From Streptomyces sp. NRRL F-5135 (GTDB taxonomy: Bacteria; Actinomycetota; Actinomycetes; Streptomycetales; Streptomycetaceae), in the NCBI RefSeq assembly GCF_000719775.1, contig NZ_JOHR01000001.1, positions 744,001-808,000 of the forward strand: a stretch of DNA of 64,000 nucleotides, written 5' to 3'. Shown here piece by piece: positions 44,101 to 52,435 of the stretch. The translations under genes were made by a program, and so were the position numbers. The notes beneath the pieces were generated by a model. It searched no databases. It was not told the DNA's origin and was given only the letters and a program-made list of their open reading frames with translations. Each line of letters opens with the position of its first letter. The first letter of the stretch is position 1.

Positions 44101-47100
44101 GCCCGTTCGGGGCGTACGGACTTCGACCGTGCCGATTCCAAGGACAGTTGGTACGCGGACTGGACGCATCGGTGTCTCGGTCTCGACCACGCGGCGTCCG
44201 CGGCGTACCTGGCCGAGCTGGTGCCGCGGCTGGCCGATCCTGACATCGGCGCGCTCGCCCACCGGCGCACCGGCGACGGGCCGCGGGAGCACGGAGTGTA
44301 CGGCCTGCTGCCGGGCCATGTGCGAGTCCGGGCACTGGCCGACGAGGAGACGTCGGCGGCGGCCGTGACCTGCCCCGTGTGCGGCTGGACCCAGACCGTC
44401 CACCCGGACCGGGTGGAGGTGTGGGTGGGTCTGCCGTGCCCGCTCAAGCGGTGCGACGGCACGCTCACCGTGCCGTCCAGGACGGCCGACGGGCGCGCCG
44501 GCCGGGACCACCGCTACGACTACTACCGCCGCCTGTACCGGGAGGGCGGTACGTACAGCGTCATCGCGGCCGAGCACACGGGTGTGCTCAAGCGCAAGGA
44601 GCGCGAGGCCCTGGAGAAGAGCTTCCGGCGGGGCGACCACACGGACGCCAATGTGCTGTCCTGCACGCCCACGCTCGAACTGGGCATCGACATCGGGGAG
44701 CTGGAGGCTGTCGTCCTCGCCTCGGTGCCACCGTCGACGGCCGGTTACGTGCAGCGGGTCGGCCGGGCCGGGCGCACCACGGGCAACGCGTTCATGGTGA
44801 CCATCGCCGACACCAGTCCGCGCGCGCTCTACCATCTGGCCGAGCCCCGCGACCTGATCGCGGGGCCCGTCCTGCCCCCCGGCAGCTTCCTGTCCGCCGT
44901 CGAGCTGCTGCGCCGGCAGTACACGGCGCACCTGGTCGACCTGGCGGCCCGGGGACGGCTGGAGGGGGTACTCCCGCTGCCCGACCGGGTGACCGCGCTG
45001 TTCGGGCGCACCGGCTGGCTGAAGACCTTCGGCGCCGCGGTCCGCGGCCGTACGGACCTGGTGGACGGGTTCCTGCGGCTCTTCCCCGATGTTCCGGGTG
45101 TCCCCGACTCCGGTGTCTCGCGGGACGCGAGGAAGGCGCTGCGCAGGTATGCCGCGTCCGTGCTCGACGAGCGGCTCATCCGGGCGGAGAAGGCGTGGGA
45201 GGCCGAACGGTCCGAGCTGCTGGACCGCCGCAGCATGATCACCGAGGCGGCCGACGCGCTGCGGGAGGAGATCGAGGACCAGGCGCGCGACAAGCGGGTC
45301 CTGGAGCGCGAGGCGGCCGGTGTGAGCCGGCGGCTCGGTGAGCTGAGCCAGACCGGCGCCCAGGCGTTCCTCGTCGAGAACGGGCTGCTCCCCAACTACA
45401 GCCTGGTCGAGGACGGAGTGCGGCTGGAGGCGTCCCTCACACGCAAGGAGCCGCCCAGGAGGGGGAAGACGGACTCGGCGCCCGCCAGGGTGCGTTACCA
45501 CACCGAGCTGCGCACATACGACCGGCAGGCCGAGCAGGCGCTCACCGAGTTCGCCCCCGGGAACTCCTACTACGTCAAGGGCTACCGGCACGAGATCGAC
45601 GGCTTCGACCTCGGCGCCCGCTCCGAGCGCGGCGCCGACGGCGTCCCGGCGGCGCTGCGGACCTGGCGGGTCTGCCAGGAGTGCGGGCATGTGCGCACCA
45701 CCGACGCGGAGTCGGACACGTCGCCCTGCCCCCGCTGCCAGGGTCCCGGTATCGGCGGTCGGTCCGCGCTGCGCACCGTGATCGTCCCGCGCAAGGTGAC
45801 CTCTCGCGACAAGCGCGCCGACGCGCGGATCGTGGACGACCGGGACAGCCGGCACATGGGCCACTACACCGTTGCCACCGCCGTGGACATCGATCCCGCC
45901 GCCATCGAGAGCACCTGGCGGCACACCCGGGAGACCTTCGGTGTGGAGCATGTGCGGGAGGCCGTGATCAGGCGCTTCAACCTCGGCCCCGCCAAGTTCG
46001 GCCGGCAGGCCGACACGGCGTTCGCCGGGCAGGCGGTGGCGGTCACCTCGTTCACGGTGTGCCCGTTCTGCGGCGGGGCGACCGACCGGGAGCCGGGCAA
46101 CGGGCCGGCGCAGGAGTCCCTCACCGAATCCTCCCTGGGGCGTCGGCCCGAACTGCATCACCACCGGCCGTGGTGCCCCACCCGGCGGCGCGAGCGGCCG
46201 CGGCAGCCCGACGACCGGCAGGTCGTCACCGCCACGGAACACCGGACCGAGGCGCTGCGGATCCTGCTGCCCGCCGCCACCCTCCAGGTCGACGAGCGCC
46301 TGGCGTCCTTCTCGGCCGCCCTCCATCTCGGCCTCGCCGCGCGGTACGGCGGCGACCCCGCCCACATCCGCTCCACGACCAGCACTGAACCGGACCGGGA
46401 GACCGGCCTGACCCGCCACTATCTGGTGCTGTACGACGCCCTCGCGGGTGGCACCGGCTATCTGCGGCGGCTGGCGGACAAGGAGGACACGGGGAAGAAG
46501 AAGGGCGAGGAGTTCCGGGCCGTACTCGCCGAGGCCCAGGCCGCTTTGCGCACCTGCGCCTGCGCGTCGGGACCGCGCCGCGCCTGCCACCTCTGCCTGC
46601 TGGGCTACGCCCCTCAGCGCGACTACCACCTGCTGGACCGCCAGGAAGCGCTGTGGATGCTCGACGCGCTGCTCGGTCAGGACGGCCACGAACGCTGGGA
46701 CGTCCGCGGGCAGGTGGCGGGCACGCCCGTGCGTTTCGCGGACCAGGCCGAGAGCGATCTGGAGCGCCGCTTCCTCGACGCCTTCGACCGGTGGCTCGCC
46801 GACCCCGCGCAGCACGCTTCGTTCGACCACGAGGAGACGCCGACCGGCCGGCCCGGCAAGCAGTTCACCCTGCGTCGCGGTGACGGCGGCGTCACGCGGT
46901 GGGAGCTCGTCGCGCAGAAGTACCTGCCCGAGCAGGGCACCCGTCCCGATCTGCTGTTCCGGACGGTGGCGGGCGACACCACGAGTGTGGGTGCCCCGCC
47001 GCTGCCGGTGGCCGTGTACCTCGACGGGTACCGCTGGCACGCGTCGTCGCACACCAACCGGATCGCCTCGGACGCCGCGAAGCGGGCCCGGCTGCGCGCC

Positions 47101-48321
47101 GACGGCACTCTGGTGTGGCAGATCACCTGGGACGACGTCATCGCCTGGGAGAAGAGCCTGGCGGGCGGGGCGGCACCCGGCGGGGACCGTCCGGACGTGC
47201 CCGCCGAACCGCTGGCGGGAGTCATCGCCGGGCCGGCCTCCGACGCGGCGTGGCCGCCGTACGCGGTCGCGGCCGGCGCCGCCCCCGGCGGTCAGGTGCC
47301 GGGCGGCCCTGTCACGCCCGGCGAGAAGGTCCGCCGTCAGTGGCAGGCGAAAGGCCGCGATCCCCGTGACCTGGACGCGATGGCCTTCGCAGGCGCCATC
47401 CCCTCGTTGCTGAGTTTCCTGCGCGTGCCCGACCTGGCCGGCTGGCGCGAGGTGGCCCAGTACACCGTGGGCGGACTGCTGACGGGAAACCCGCACACGA
47501 AGCACGTGAAGGCCGGTCGCGCCGACGTGGTGCCGTGGGTCGAGGCCGCGCTGAACGACGCTGCGCTCCCCCGGCCCACGGGGACGGGGCTGACGCTGAT
47601 CAGCACCCGTGACACCGCCGGGCTGCCGCTCGTGGTCGCCGTGGACCAGACGCACGGTCCGGGCAGCGCGCGCTGGAGCGCCCTGGCCGTGCTCGACGAC
47701 CGCGAGGACGCGGTGAGCGAGGACCGGCCGGTCCACCGCCGTCGCTGGAAGTCCTGGCTGTGCTGGGGAAACCTGATTCAGTTCCTCGACCCGACCGGCA
47801 CCGGCCGGGCCGACGGTCTCCAGCTCGCCCGCTCGGCTCTCGACGCCTTCGACGCGGGTCTGCTGGCCGCCGCGGGCAGTGCGACCGGCGGGGTGCTGTC
47901 CACGCTCCGTGCCGACGCGAATGGTGCGTCCGGGGCCCTCGCCGCGCACCGCCCGGAGGTCGCCGCCGGTCCGGAGGTGAGGGGAGCGGGCGCGTCCCCG
48001 ACGGAGCTGGAACGCGCCTGGCAGGCCGTCTTCGAACAGCTCGCCTACGTGGGCGACCCCGGGGTCGAGGACCTCGCGCACAAGCTCGCGGCGCGCGGCG
48101 GCGTGCCGGCGGCGAAGGCCGGATACGACGCCGAAGGCGTCCCCCGGCCCATCGAACTGGCCTGGCCGGACGCGAAGATCGGCGTGGTGCTCGGCGAGGA
48201 CGCCCAGGACATCGCCTTCGTCGAGCAGTGCCGGCGGGCCGGCTGGCAGGTACGCGCCGCTGATTCCTGGGCACCCGACGAACTCGCGGAACTGCTGAAC
48301 ACGGGGGGCGACAGACGATGA
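41200..48321 (+). CDS. giant DUF1998 superfamily-2 helicase with C-terminal nuclease-like region
   Basis: A 2,373-residue protein. Helicase motifs are TGTGSGKT (about residues 102-109), the DEAH-type VIDEFH (about 228), TSATLG, and motif VI YVQRVGRAGRTTGN (about 1187). Four Cys-pair zinc ribbons are visible, beginning YCRHCG, CPACG, CPVCG and CQECG. The DUF1998 region ends with a four-cysteine signature CACASGPRRACHLC (about 1785). After it, residues about 1845-1990 look like a Vsr/PD-(D/E)xK fold (RPDLLF, then YLDGYRWH, then VWQITWDDV), and residues about 2310-2373 are another small conserved-looking tail (IELAWPDAKIGVVL). DrmA/DrmB of DISARM and DruE of Druantia share the helicase and DUF1998 parts. 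ATG 41200 has a GGGGGGAG site. It overlaps the UvrD-type gene by 4 bp. Confidence 0.87.
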   Translation: MRPTLAAQALRETTVEYLTTTFALAEPDTQDALTDFLTDSEDGLFRGPYLRVRRPFRPAADGWQRHLDWFREGWWPYAHQAAAFGRLTSKDGHVPAPTLVTTGTGSGKTESFLVPVLDHCRRQKAAGRHGVKAVLLYPMNALAGDQADRLGALLEDERLREVTAGLYIGEASARRAASPYGRVMVDRAEIRRNPPDILITNYKMLDLLLQRQHDAPLWQDAELAYVVIDEFHTYDGAQGTDVAMLLRRLAAVVGAAEEGRPLGSICPVATSATLGSAPAREPETQPTGSSGPDTPRTKAEAEERADAGARAQGTTGSGTDTAAARTMLDVASRVFGVRFPDDAVIGEDRMDLDAFLAPVDPTLPCPSPEALAALPDPSRFPSRATIDAVARAVLGCDASDRARLGRRLLAHPLTRALLASDRDRPLTADEVLRAFAEVPAWREGAARDPATAADALARFVALISEARAPDAPAGSERPLLLVETHMWLRAMSRVLRFVAPRPVFSWPEGEQVARPGGPARDSAVIAAQEERRRSVGGAGRLPSVYCRHCGRSGWTAICPERNPTSLVTAPDEIYRRSVAGGASKARVRAFISATPAEAAEQARAILRQRERRGRRSVGHEATVLVLESDGERLRRLDPREVLLAGGGVAPAPENGVYVKAWYDNAEADAYTQDDRCPACGQSQGVSFLGAGVAPLASVVVTQLFTGGELPRRDAHGKDRRRTLMFNDSVQDAAHRAGFVASRAWKFSLRSLVHSELARLTAEKAEYRESGVPLNELIASMAASAAVREAGLLASVVPPDLRDVDRVARLLSGGKRVTQPTWALVGERLALNTVLEFGLHSRLGRTLELTRTVSAEAWIENPDGAVETAAALYERAARGQLLTSPADLAAAGLPQPPPASGPERHRRFAGYLRGLLEHLRQGGGVQHRWLDRYMDDEGRSRYTLGAARPEGMPAFGRHTEAPAFLLVGARSGRTDFDRADSKDSWYADWTHRCLGLDHAASAAYLAELVPRLADPDIGALAHRRTGDGPREHGVYGLLPGHVRVRALADEETSAAAVTCPVCGWTQTVHPDRVEVWVGLPCPLKRCDGTLTVPSRTADGRAGRDHRYDYYRRLYREGGTYSVIAAEHTGVLKRKEREALEKSFRRGDHTDANVLSCTPTLELGIDIGELEAVVLASVPPSTAGYVQRVGRAGRTTGNAFMVTIADTSPRALYHLAEPRDLIAGPVLPPGSFLSAVELLRRQYTAHLVDLAARGRLEGVLPLPDRVTALFGRTGWLKTFGAAVRGRTDLVDGFLRLFPDVPGVPDSGVSRDARKALRRYAASVLDERLIRAEKAWEAERSELLDRRSMITEAADALREEIEDQARDKRVLEREAAGVSRRLGELSQTGAQAFLVENGLLPNYSLVEDGVRLEASLTRKEPPRRGKTDSAPARVRYHTELRTYDRQAEQALTEFAPGNSYYVKGYRHEIDGFDLGARSERGADGVPAALRTWRVCQECGHVRTTDAESDTSPCPRCQGPGIGGRSALRTVIVPRKVTSRDKRADARIVDDRDSRHMGHYTVATAVDIDPAAIESTWRHTRETFGVEHVREAVIRRFNLGPAKFGRQADTAFAGQAVAVTSFTVCPFCGGATDREPGNGPAQESLTESSLGRRPELHHHRPWCPTRRRERPRQPDDRQVVTATEHRTEALRILLPAATLQVDERLASFSAALHLGLAARYGGDPAHIRSTTSTEPDRETGLTRHYLVLYDALAGGTGYLRRLADKEDTGKKKGEEFRAVLAEAQAALRTCACASGPRRACHLCLLGYAPQRDYHLLDRQEALWMLDALLGQDGHERWDVRGQVAGTPVRFADQAESDLERRFLDAFDRWLADPAQHASFDHEETPTGRPGKQFTLRRGDGGVTRWELVAQKYLPEQGTRPDLLFRTVAGDTTSVGAPPLPVAVYLDGYRWHASSHTNRIASDAAKRARLRADGTLVWQITWDDVIAWEKSLAGGAAPGGDRPDVPAEPLAGVIAGPASDAAWPPYAVAAGAAPGGQVPGGPVTPGEKVRRQWQAKGRDPRDLDAMAFAGAIPSLLSFLRVPDLAGWREVAQYTVGGLLTGNPHTKHVKAGRADVVPWVEAALNDAALPRPTGTGLTLISTRDTAGLPLVVAVDQTHGPGSARWSALAVLDDREDAVSEDRPVHRRRWKSWLCWGNLIQFLDPTGTGRADGLQLARSALDAFDAGLLAAAGSATGGVLSTLRADANGASGALAAHRPEVAAGPEVRGAGASPTELERAWQAVFEQLAYVGDPGVEDLAHKLAARGGVPAAKAGYDAEGVPRPIELAWPDAKIGVVLGEDAQDIAFVEQCRRAGWQVRAADSWAPDELAELLNTGGDRR

Positions 48322-50660
48322 GCACAACGGTCGGCGCACAGGTCTCGGTGTCCCCGCAGGCCGCTCAGGACATCAAGCGCATGGGCAGGGCCGTCAAGGA
48401 CGCGGTGGGGGACTTCGTGCGCAGGCTCCGCGCCGATCGCACCAACGGCGCTCTGCGCGTGACCGAGCTGCGCACGGCGGGAGACAACGGGCGTCTGTGC
48501 ACCGCGGCAGTCGACGGCCGCCGCATGGCGCTGCTGCTGGAAACGGAGGTGAACCGCTTCACCGTTCTCGCCGTGCGCGAGGGCCCGCACGCGTACGGGG
48601 CGCTGGCCCGCCTCACGGTGGAGGTCAACCGTGTCTCCGGCGGTGTCGAGCTGGTCGATCAGTCCGAGGTCAGTGCCAACGTCGTGGCCCTGCCCGACCG
48701 TCCACCGGTCCCGTCGGAGGATCCGGCGGCCGTCCCCGCGGAGGACGGCCCCGCCAAGGCTCCCCGCGACCTTCGCCGGCCTCTCTTCCAGCGGTACGAC
48801 GACGCGACACTGCTCGGCCTCGGCGTGATCGCGTCTCTGCTCCCCCCGGTCCGCCGGATCACGGACGCCGGCCAGCTCCACGCGGTCACGGGGCAGAACA
48901 TCCCCGAACTGACCAGGGACGTCCTGCTCGCCCTGCACGACGGCATGGAGACCGAGGACGTACGGCGGCACATCACCAGCCAGTGGCGGGCCGACGACGA
49001 CGTCGACACCCGGGACCTGGCGCGGGCCGCCCGCCGGCCGGTCTCCCACGTCTCCACCGAGGACGCCGCCGTCCTCGACGCCCTCGGTGAGGGCTTCGAC
49101 GCCTGGCGCCTCTTCCTCCACCCCGAGCAACAGCGCCTGGCCGTCGCTGACTTCAAGGGCTCGGCCAAAGTCACCGGCGGGCCCGGCACGGGCAAGACGG
49201 TGGTGGCCCTGCACCGCGTCCGTCACCTCGTCGAGCGGCTCCCGCCCGGCCACACCCGGCCGGTTCTGCTCACCACGTACAACACCAATCTCGCCGCCGA
49301 CCTGAGCGACCGCCTGGAGCAGCTCGGCGGCGCCGAGCTGCTGCGGCGCGTCGACGTGAAATCCGTCGACCGGCTGGCCCGCGAAGTGGTCGAACAGCAG
49401 CCCGGCGTCGACCTCGGCCGTCCCCTCGACGACGACACGGCACTCAATCTCTGGCACGCTGTGTGCACCGAGCGAGGAGAGTACGAGTTCGACGCGGAGT
49501 TCCTCGACTCCGAGTGGAAGCACGTCATCCTCGCCCAGGGCTGCGGCACCGCCGGTCAGTACCTCCGCGCGGAACGAAAAGGCCGCGGCACGCTCCAGCG
49601 AGCCCAGCGCATTCGTGTATGGCAGGCGGTGGAGGCGTTCCTGGCCAGGCTTGCCGGACCGCCGCGACGGGTCACGTACGCGCAGATCGCGGACCGGGCC
49701 GCGCGCCTCGAGGAAGAACGCATGAGCCGTGCCGACGCCCAGGCCCGTTACAAGGCCGAGCACGGCGGAGTCGATCTCGTCCACCGCGAGGCGGGCAGCG
49801 GCATGTGGCTGCGCCCCCGCTACCAGCACATCGTCGTGGACGAGGCACAGGACCTGTCGGCCTCCCACTGGCGGATGCTCCGGGCGATGGTCCGCCCCGG
49901 CCCGAACGACATCTTCCTCGTCGGCGACGCCCACCAGCGGATCTACGCGCACCAGGTGGTCCTCGGCCGCCTCGGCATCAAGACCCCCGGCCGTGCTTCT
50001 CGGCGCCTCACCCTCAACTACCGCACCACGCGTGAGATCCTCGGCAGCGCCCAGGGGCTCATCACCGGTGTGACGTTCGACGATCTCGACGACGACACCG
50101 ACACGTTGGACGGCTACCGGTCCGTGCTCTCCGGGCTCGAGCCGCAGTACTACCGTGCGCCCGATCCCGAGACCGAGATGCGCACGGTCGCCGCTCTCGT
50201 CAAGGAGCGCCATGACCGCTTCGGCACGCCGTACTCGGCCATGGCCATCAGCGTGCCCGACGGCGCCGCCGCCACTCGTATGGCCCTGACCCTCGCGCGA
50301 GAACCCTTCGCGATCCCCTCCTCGGAACTGGGCAAGGAAGGCCCCCGCAGCCCCGAGGGGGTGCGCATCGGCACCATGTACCGTTTCAAGGGGCTTGAGT
50401 TCCAGCGCGTCTTCCTCACCGGCGTCAGCGAGGGGCAGCTCCCCCACCAGCGCATCGAGGTCTTCCGCCGCACGGATCCACAACGCTACGAACGAGAGCT
50501 GCGGCGCTCGCGCTCCCTGGTGTTCGTCGCAGCCACGCGCGCACGGGACGAGCTCGTCGTGACCTGGAACGGCAAGGCCAGCCGATTCCTGCCCGAGGAG
50601 GCGGCCGACGGAGCGCTGACCGCGGCCAGGACACCGAGTGATGCGACAGCCGCGGCCTGA
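48318..50660 (+). CDS. UvrD-family helicase with RelE-like N-terminal domain
   Basis: A 780-residue protein. Residues about 8-105 resemble the RelE/ParE toxin fold (SPQAAQDIKRMGRAVKDAVGD then FTVLAVREGPHAY), which is also found ahead of some stand-alone helicases. The SF1 motor follows: Walker A GGPGTGKT (about residue 287), Walker B VVDEAQDLSASHW (about 507), LNYRTTREI, and the C-terminal YRFKGLEFQRVFL plus VAATRARDEL. ATG 48318 overlaps the giant helicase stop (ATGA), so the two genes are coupled. It is the last gene of the array. The RelE-like domain may act as a ribosome or RNA sensor, or only as a scaffold. Catalytic toxin residues cannot be confirmed by eye. Confidence 0.85.
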   Translation: MSTTVGAQVSVSPQAAQDIKRMGRAVKDAVGDFVRRLRADRTNGALRVTELRTAGDNGRLCTAAVDGRRMALLLETEVNRFTVLAVREGPHAYGALARLTVEVNRVSGGVELVDQSEVSANVVALPDRPPVPSEDPAAVPAEDGPAKAPRDLRRPLFQRYDDATLLGLGVIASLLPPVRRITDAGQLHAVTGQNIPELTRDVLLALHDGMETEDVRRHITSQWRADDDVDTRDLARAARRPVSHVSTEDAAVLDALGEGFDAWRLFLHPEQQRLAVADFKGSAKVTGGPGTGKTVVALHRVRHLVERLPPGHTRPVLLTTYNTNLAADLSDRLEQLGGAELLRRVDVKSVDRLAREVVEQQPGVDLGRPLDDDTALNLWHAVCTERGEYEFDAEFLDSEWKHVILAQGCGTAGQYLRAERKGRGTLQRAQRIRVWQAVEAFLARLAGPPRRVTYAQIADRAARLEEERMSRADAQARYKAEHGGVDLVHREAGSGMWLRPRYQHIVVDEAQDLSASHWRMLRAMVRPGPNDIFLVGDAHQRIYAHQVVLGRLGIKTPGRASRRLTLNYRTTREILGSAQGLITGVTFDDLDDDTDTLDGYRSVLSGLEPQYYRAPDPETEMRTVAALVKERHDRFGTPYSAMAISVPDGAAATRMALTLAREPFAIPSSELGKEGPRSPEGVRIGTMYRFKGLEFQRVFLTGVSEGQLPHQRIEVFRRTDPQRYERELRRSRSLVFVAATRARDELVVTWNGKASRFLPEEAADGALTAARTPSDATAAA

Positions 50661-50694
50661 GACGCGGGTGAGCCGGCACGGGAACGGCGTCTCA
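50658..50694. terminator. hairpin at the end of the defence operon
   Basis: TGAGACGC at 50658-50665 pairs with GCGTCTCA at 50687-50694. The stem spans the UvrD stop region and the end of the convergent ribA gene. Confidence 0.55.
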
Positions 50695-51408
50695 GGATGA
50701 ATCGGCCATGACGTTCAGGTGCGTCATGCCGTCCATGTGCGTCAGGCCGTCGAGGTGCGGCAGGACGTGGTCCATGCGCTCCCGTTTGGTACGCAGGTAG
50801 GAGATGTTCTCCTCGCAGGGCGGGATCAGCAGCGGGACCTGTTCGGCGAGCTTGATGCCATGGCGCTGGAGCGCCTCGCTCTTGCGCGGGTTGTTCGACA
50901 GCAGGCGGACGGAGCGCACCCCGAGGTCGCGCAGGATCTCCGCGGCGACCCGGTAGTCCCGGGCGTCGGCGGGGAGTCCGAGGGCGAGGTTGGCCTCGAC
51001 CGTGTCCATGCCTTCCGACTGGAGCTTCATCGCCCGGAGCTTGGCCAGCAGGCCGATGCCGCGGCCCTCGTGGCCCCGGAGGTAGAGGAGGATGCCGCTG
51101 CCCTCGGACACGATGGCGTCCAGCGCCGCGGCCAGTTGGTCGCCGCACTCGCAATGGCGGGAACCGAAAGAATCTCCTGTCAGGCACTCGGAATGCAGGC
51201 GGGCGAGCACTCCCTCTTCCGCCACGTCACCGTATACCAGGGCTATTTGTTCGTCCCCGCGCTCGTGGTCCAGGTAGCCCACGGCGAGAAATTCACCGTA
51301 TGCGGTGGACAACCGGACATCCACCACCCGTTCGACATATGACGGGGCATCAGCTCCGCCCCGCGACGGGCCATCACTTCCGACGAACACGCCGTTGCTT
51401 TCTGTCAT
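50692..51408 (-). CDS. ribA: GTP cyclohydrolase II variant (Tyr-to-Met, FAPy-forming type)
   Basis: A 238-residue GTP cyclohydrolase II. The zinc site ECLTGDSFGSRHCEC and the YLRGHEGRGIGL motif are intact. The residue matching E. coli Tyr105 (KIRAYALQ) is Met127 here (KLRAMKLQ). In S. coelicolor the paralogue SCO6655 has the same Tyr-to-Met change and stops after ring opening, giving the formylated pyrimidine FAPy instead of the normal riboflavin precursor. This copy is therefore unlikely to serve riboflavin synthesis. The next gene in the divergent direction is a creatininase-family hydrolase, and that fold deformylates FAPy in other pathways. ATG 51408 is the start. Confidence 0.93.
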   Translation of the reverse strand: MTESNGVFVGSDGPSRGGADAPSYVERVVDVRLSTAYGEFLAVGYLDHERGDEQIALVYGDVAEEGVLARLHSECLTGDSFGSRHCECGDQLAAALDAIVSEGSGILLYLRGHEGRGIGLLAKLRAMKLQSEGMDTVEANLALGLPADARDYRVAAEILRDLGVRSVRLLSNNPRKSEALQRHGIKLAEQVPLLIPPCEENISYLRTKRERMDHVLPHLDGLTHMDGMTHLNVMADSS

Positions 51409-51565
51409 GCGCAGATGCTATCCGGCAAACCCCCGATGGCGTGCGGGAATCCGGGAGTTGCTCGATTCATCACATTCGACCGGCGGTTTGAACGGCCGGC
51501 GCGTAACCTGCTCTCGGACGTGCGCGCGGGCGCGGGCGCGAAGGCAGAGGAAAGGCCGGAAGAAC

Positions 51566-52435
51566 ATGAGCGGTTCGGGAACGGGACGGCACGGACCGGC
51601 GGCAACGGCCGGGGCGGCGCGGGCCGCCGGCCCGGCGGCCGGTCCGTGGCCGACGGAGACCACGGAGGACGTGCGGGCGGGCGCGGCCCCGGTCGCCGTC
51701 CTGCCCATCGGCAGTTTCGAGCAACACGGGGCGTTTCTCCCGCTGGTGACCGATACGGTCGTCGCCTGCGCGATCGCCCGGGAGATCGCGGCGGCGTATC
51801 CGGTGCGGCTGCTGCCACCGGTGACCGTCTCGTGCTCGCACGAACACGCCGCCTGGCCGGGGACGGTCAGCATCTCGGCCCCGACGCTCTACGCGGTCGT
51901 GCGGGACATCGCCGACTCGCTGCGCCGGTCCGGTGTCCGCGCGCTGATTCTGGTCAATGGCCACGGCGGTAATTACGTCCTGCGGAACGTGGTCCAGGAA
52001 TCCGCCGGGGTCGACATACGCATGGCGCTTTTCCCCGGCTCGGCGGACTGGGCGGACGCCAGGGACCGGGCGGGCGTACAGACCTCGTCGCAGAGCGATA
52101 TGCACGCGGGGGAAGTGGAGACCGCCATCCTGCTGCATGCCCAGCCGGAACTCGTCCGGCCCGGATATGAGAACTCCGATTTCCTGGCCGACGAACGCAA
52201 GCACCTCCTCACGCTCGGCATGCCCGCCTACACCGAGTCCGGTGTCATAGGCCGCCCGTCACTCGGGTCCGCCGCCAAGGGCAAGGAATTGCTGGCCGGA
52301 CTCGTCGAGTCTTTCGGTGATTATTTCTCCCTCCTCGCCGGGGAGGACGGGGACGGCCGCGGCGAGGCGGACCGCCGTACGGGTGGGGATCGCCATACGA
52401 GTGGGGCGCCGCGCGCGGGCGGGGGTACGCGGTGA
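51566..52435 (+). CDS. creatininase-family amidohydrolase, probable FAPy deformylase
   Basis: A 289-residue member of the creatininase superfamily. Metal-binding segments are GSFEQHGAFLPLVTDT (Glu, His and Asp ligands), NGHGGN and MHAGEVET. The family includes the archaeal FAPy deformylase ArfB, creatininase and MftE. Next to a FAPy-forming GTP cyclohydrolase, removal of the formyl group is the most likely role. The start is ATG 51566 with GGAAGA upstream; the frame is open to 51305, but that would run into the divergent ribA gene. The first 25 residues and the C-terminal 35 are low-complexity Gly/Ala/Arg extensions. It overlaps the RibD-type gene by 4 bp (GTGA). Confidence 0.88.
   Translation: MSGSGTGRHGPAATAGAARAAGPAAGPWPTETTEDVRAGAAPVAVLPIGSFEQHGAFLPLVTDTVVACAIAREIAAAYPVRLLPPVTVSCSHEHAAWPGTVSISAPTLYAVVRDIADSLRRSGVRALILVNGHGGNYVLRNVVQESAGVDIRMALFPGSADWADARDRAGVQTSSQSDMHAGEVETAILLHAQPELVRPGYENSDFLADERKHLLTLGMPAYTESGVIGRPSLGSAAKGKELLAGLVESFGDYFSLLAGEDGDGRGEADRRTGGDRHTSGAPRAGGGTR

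Noticed and set aside
41656..48339. 2,227-codon minus-strand frame
   Set aside because: Antisense to the giant helicase; composition is typical of a codon-bias shadow.
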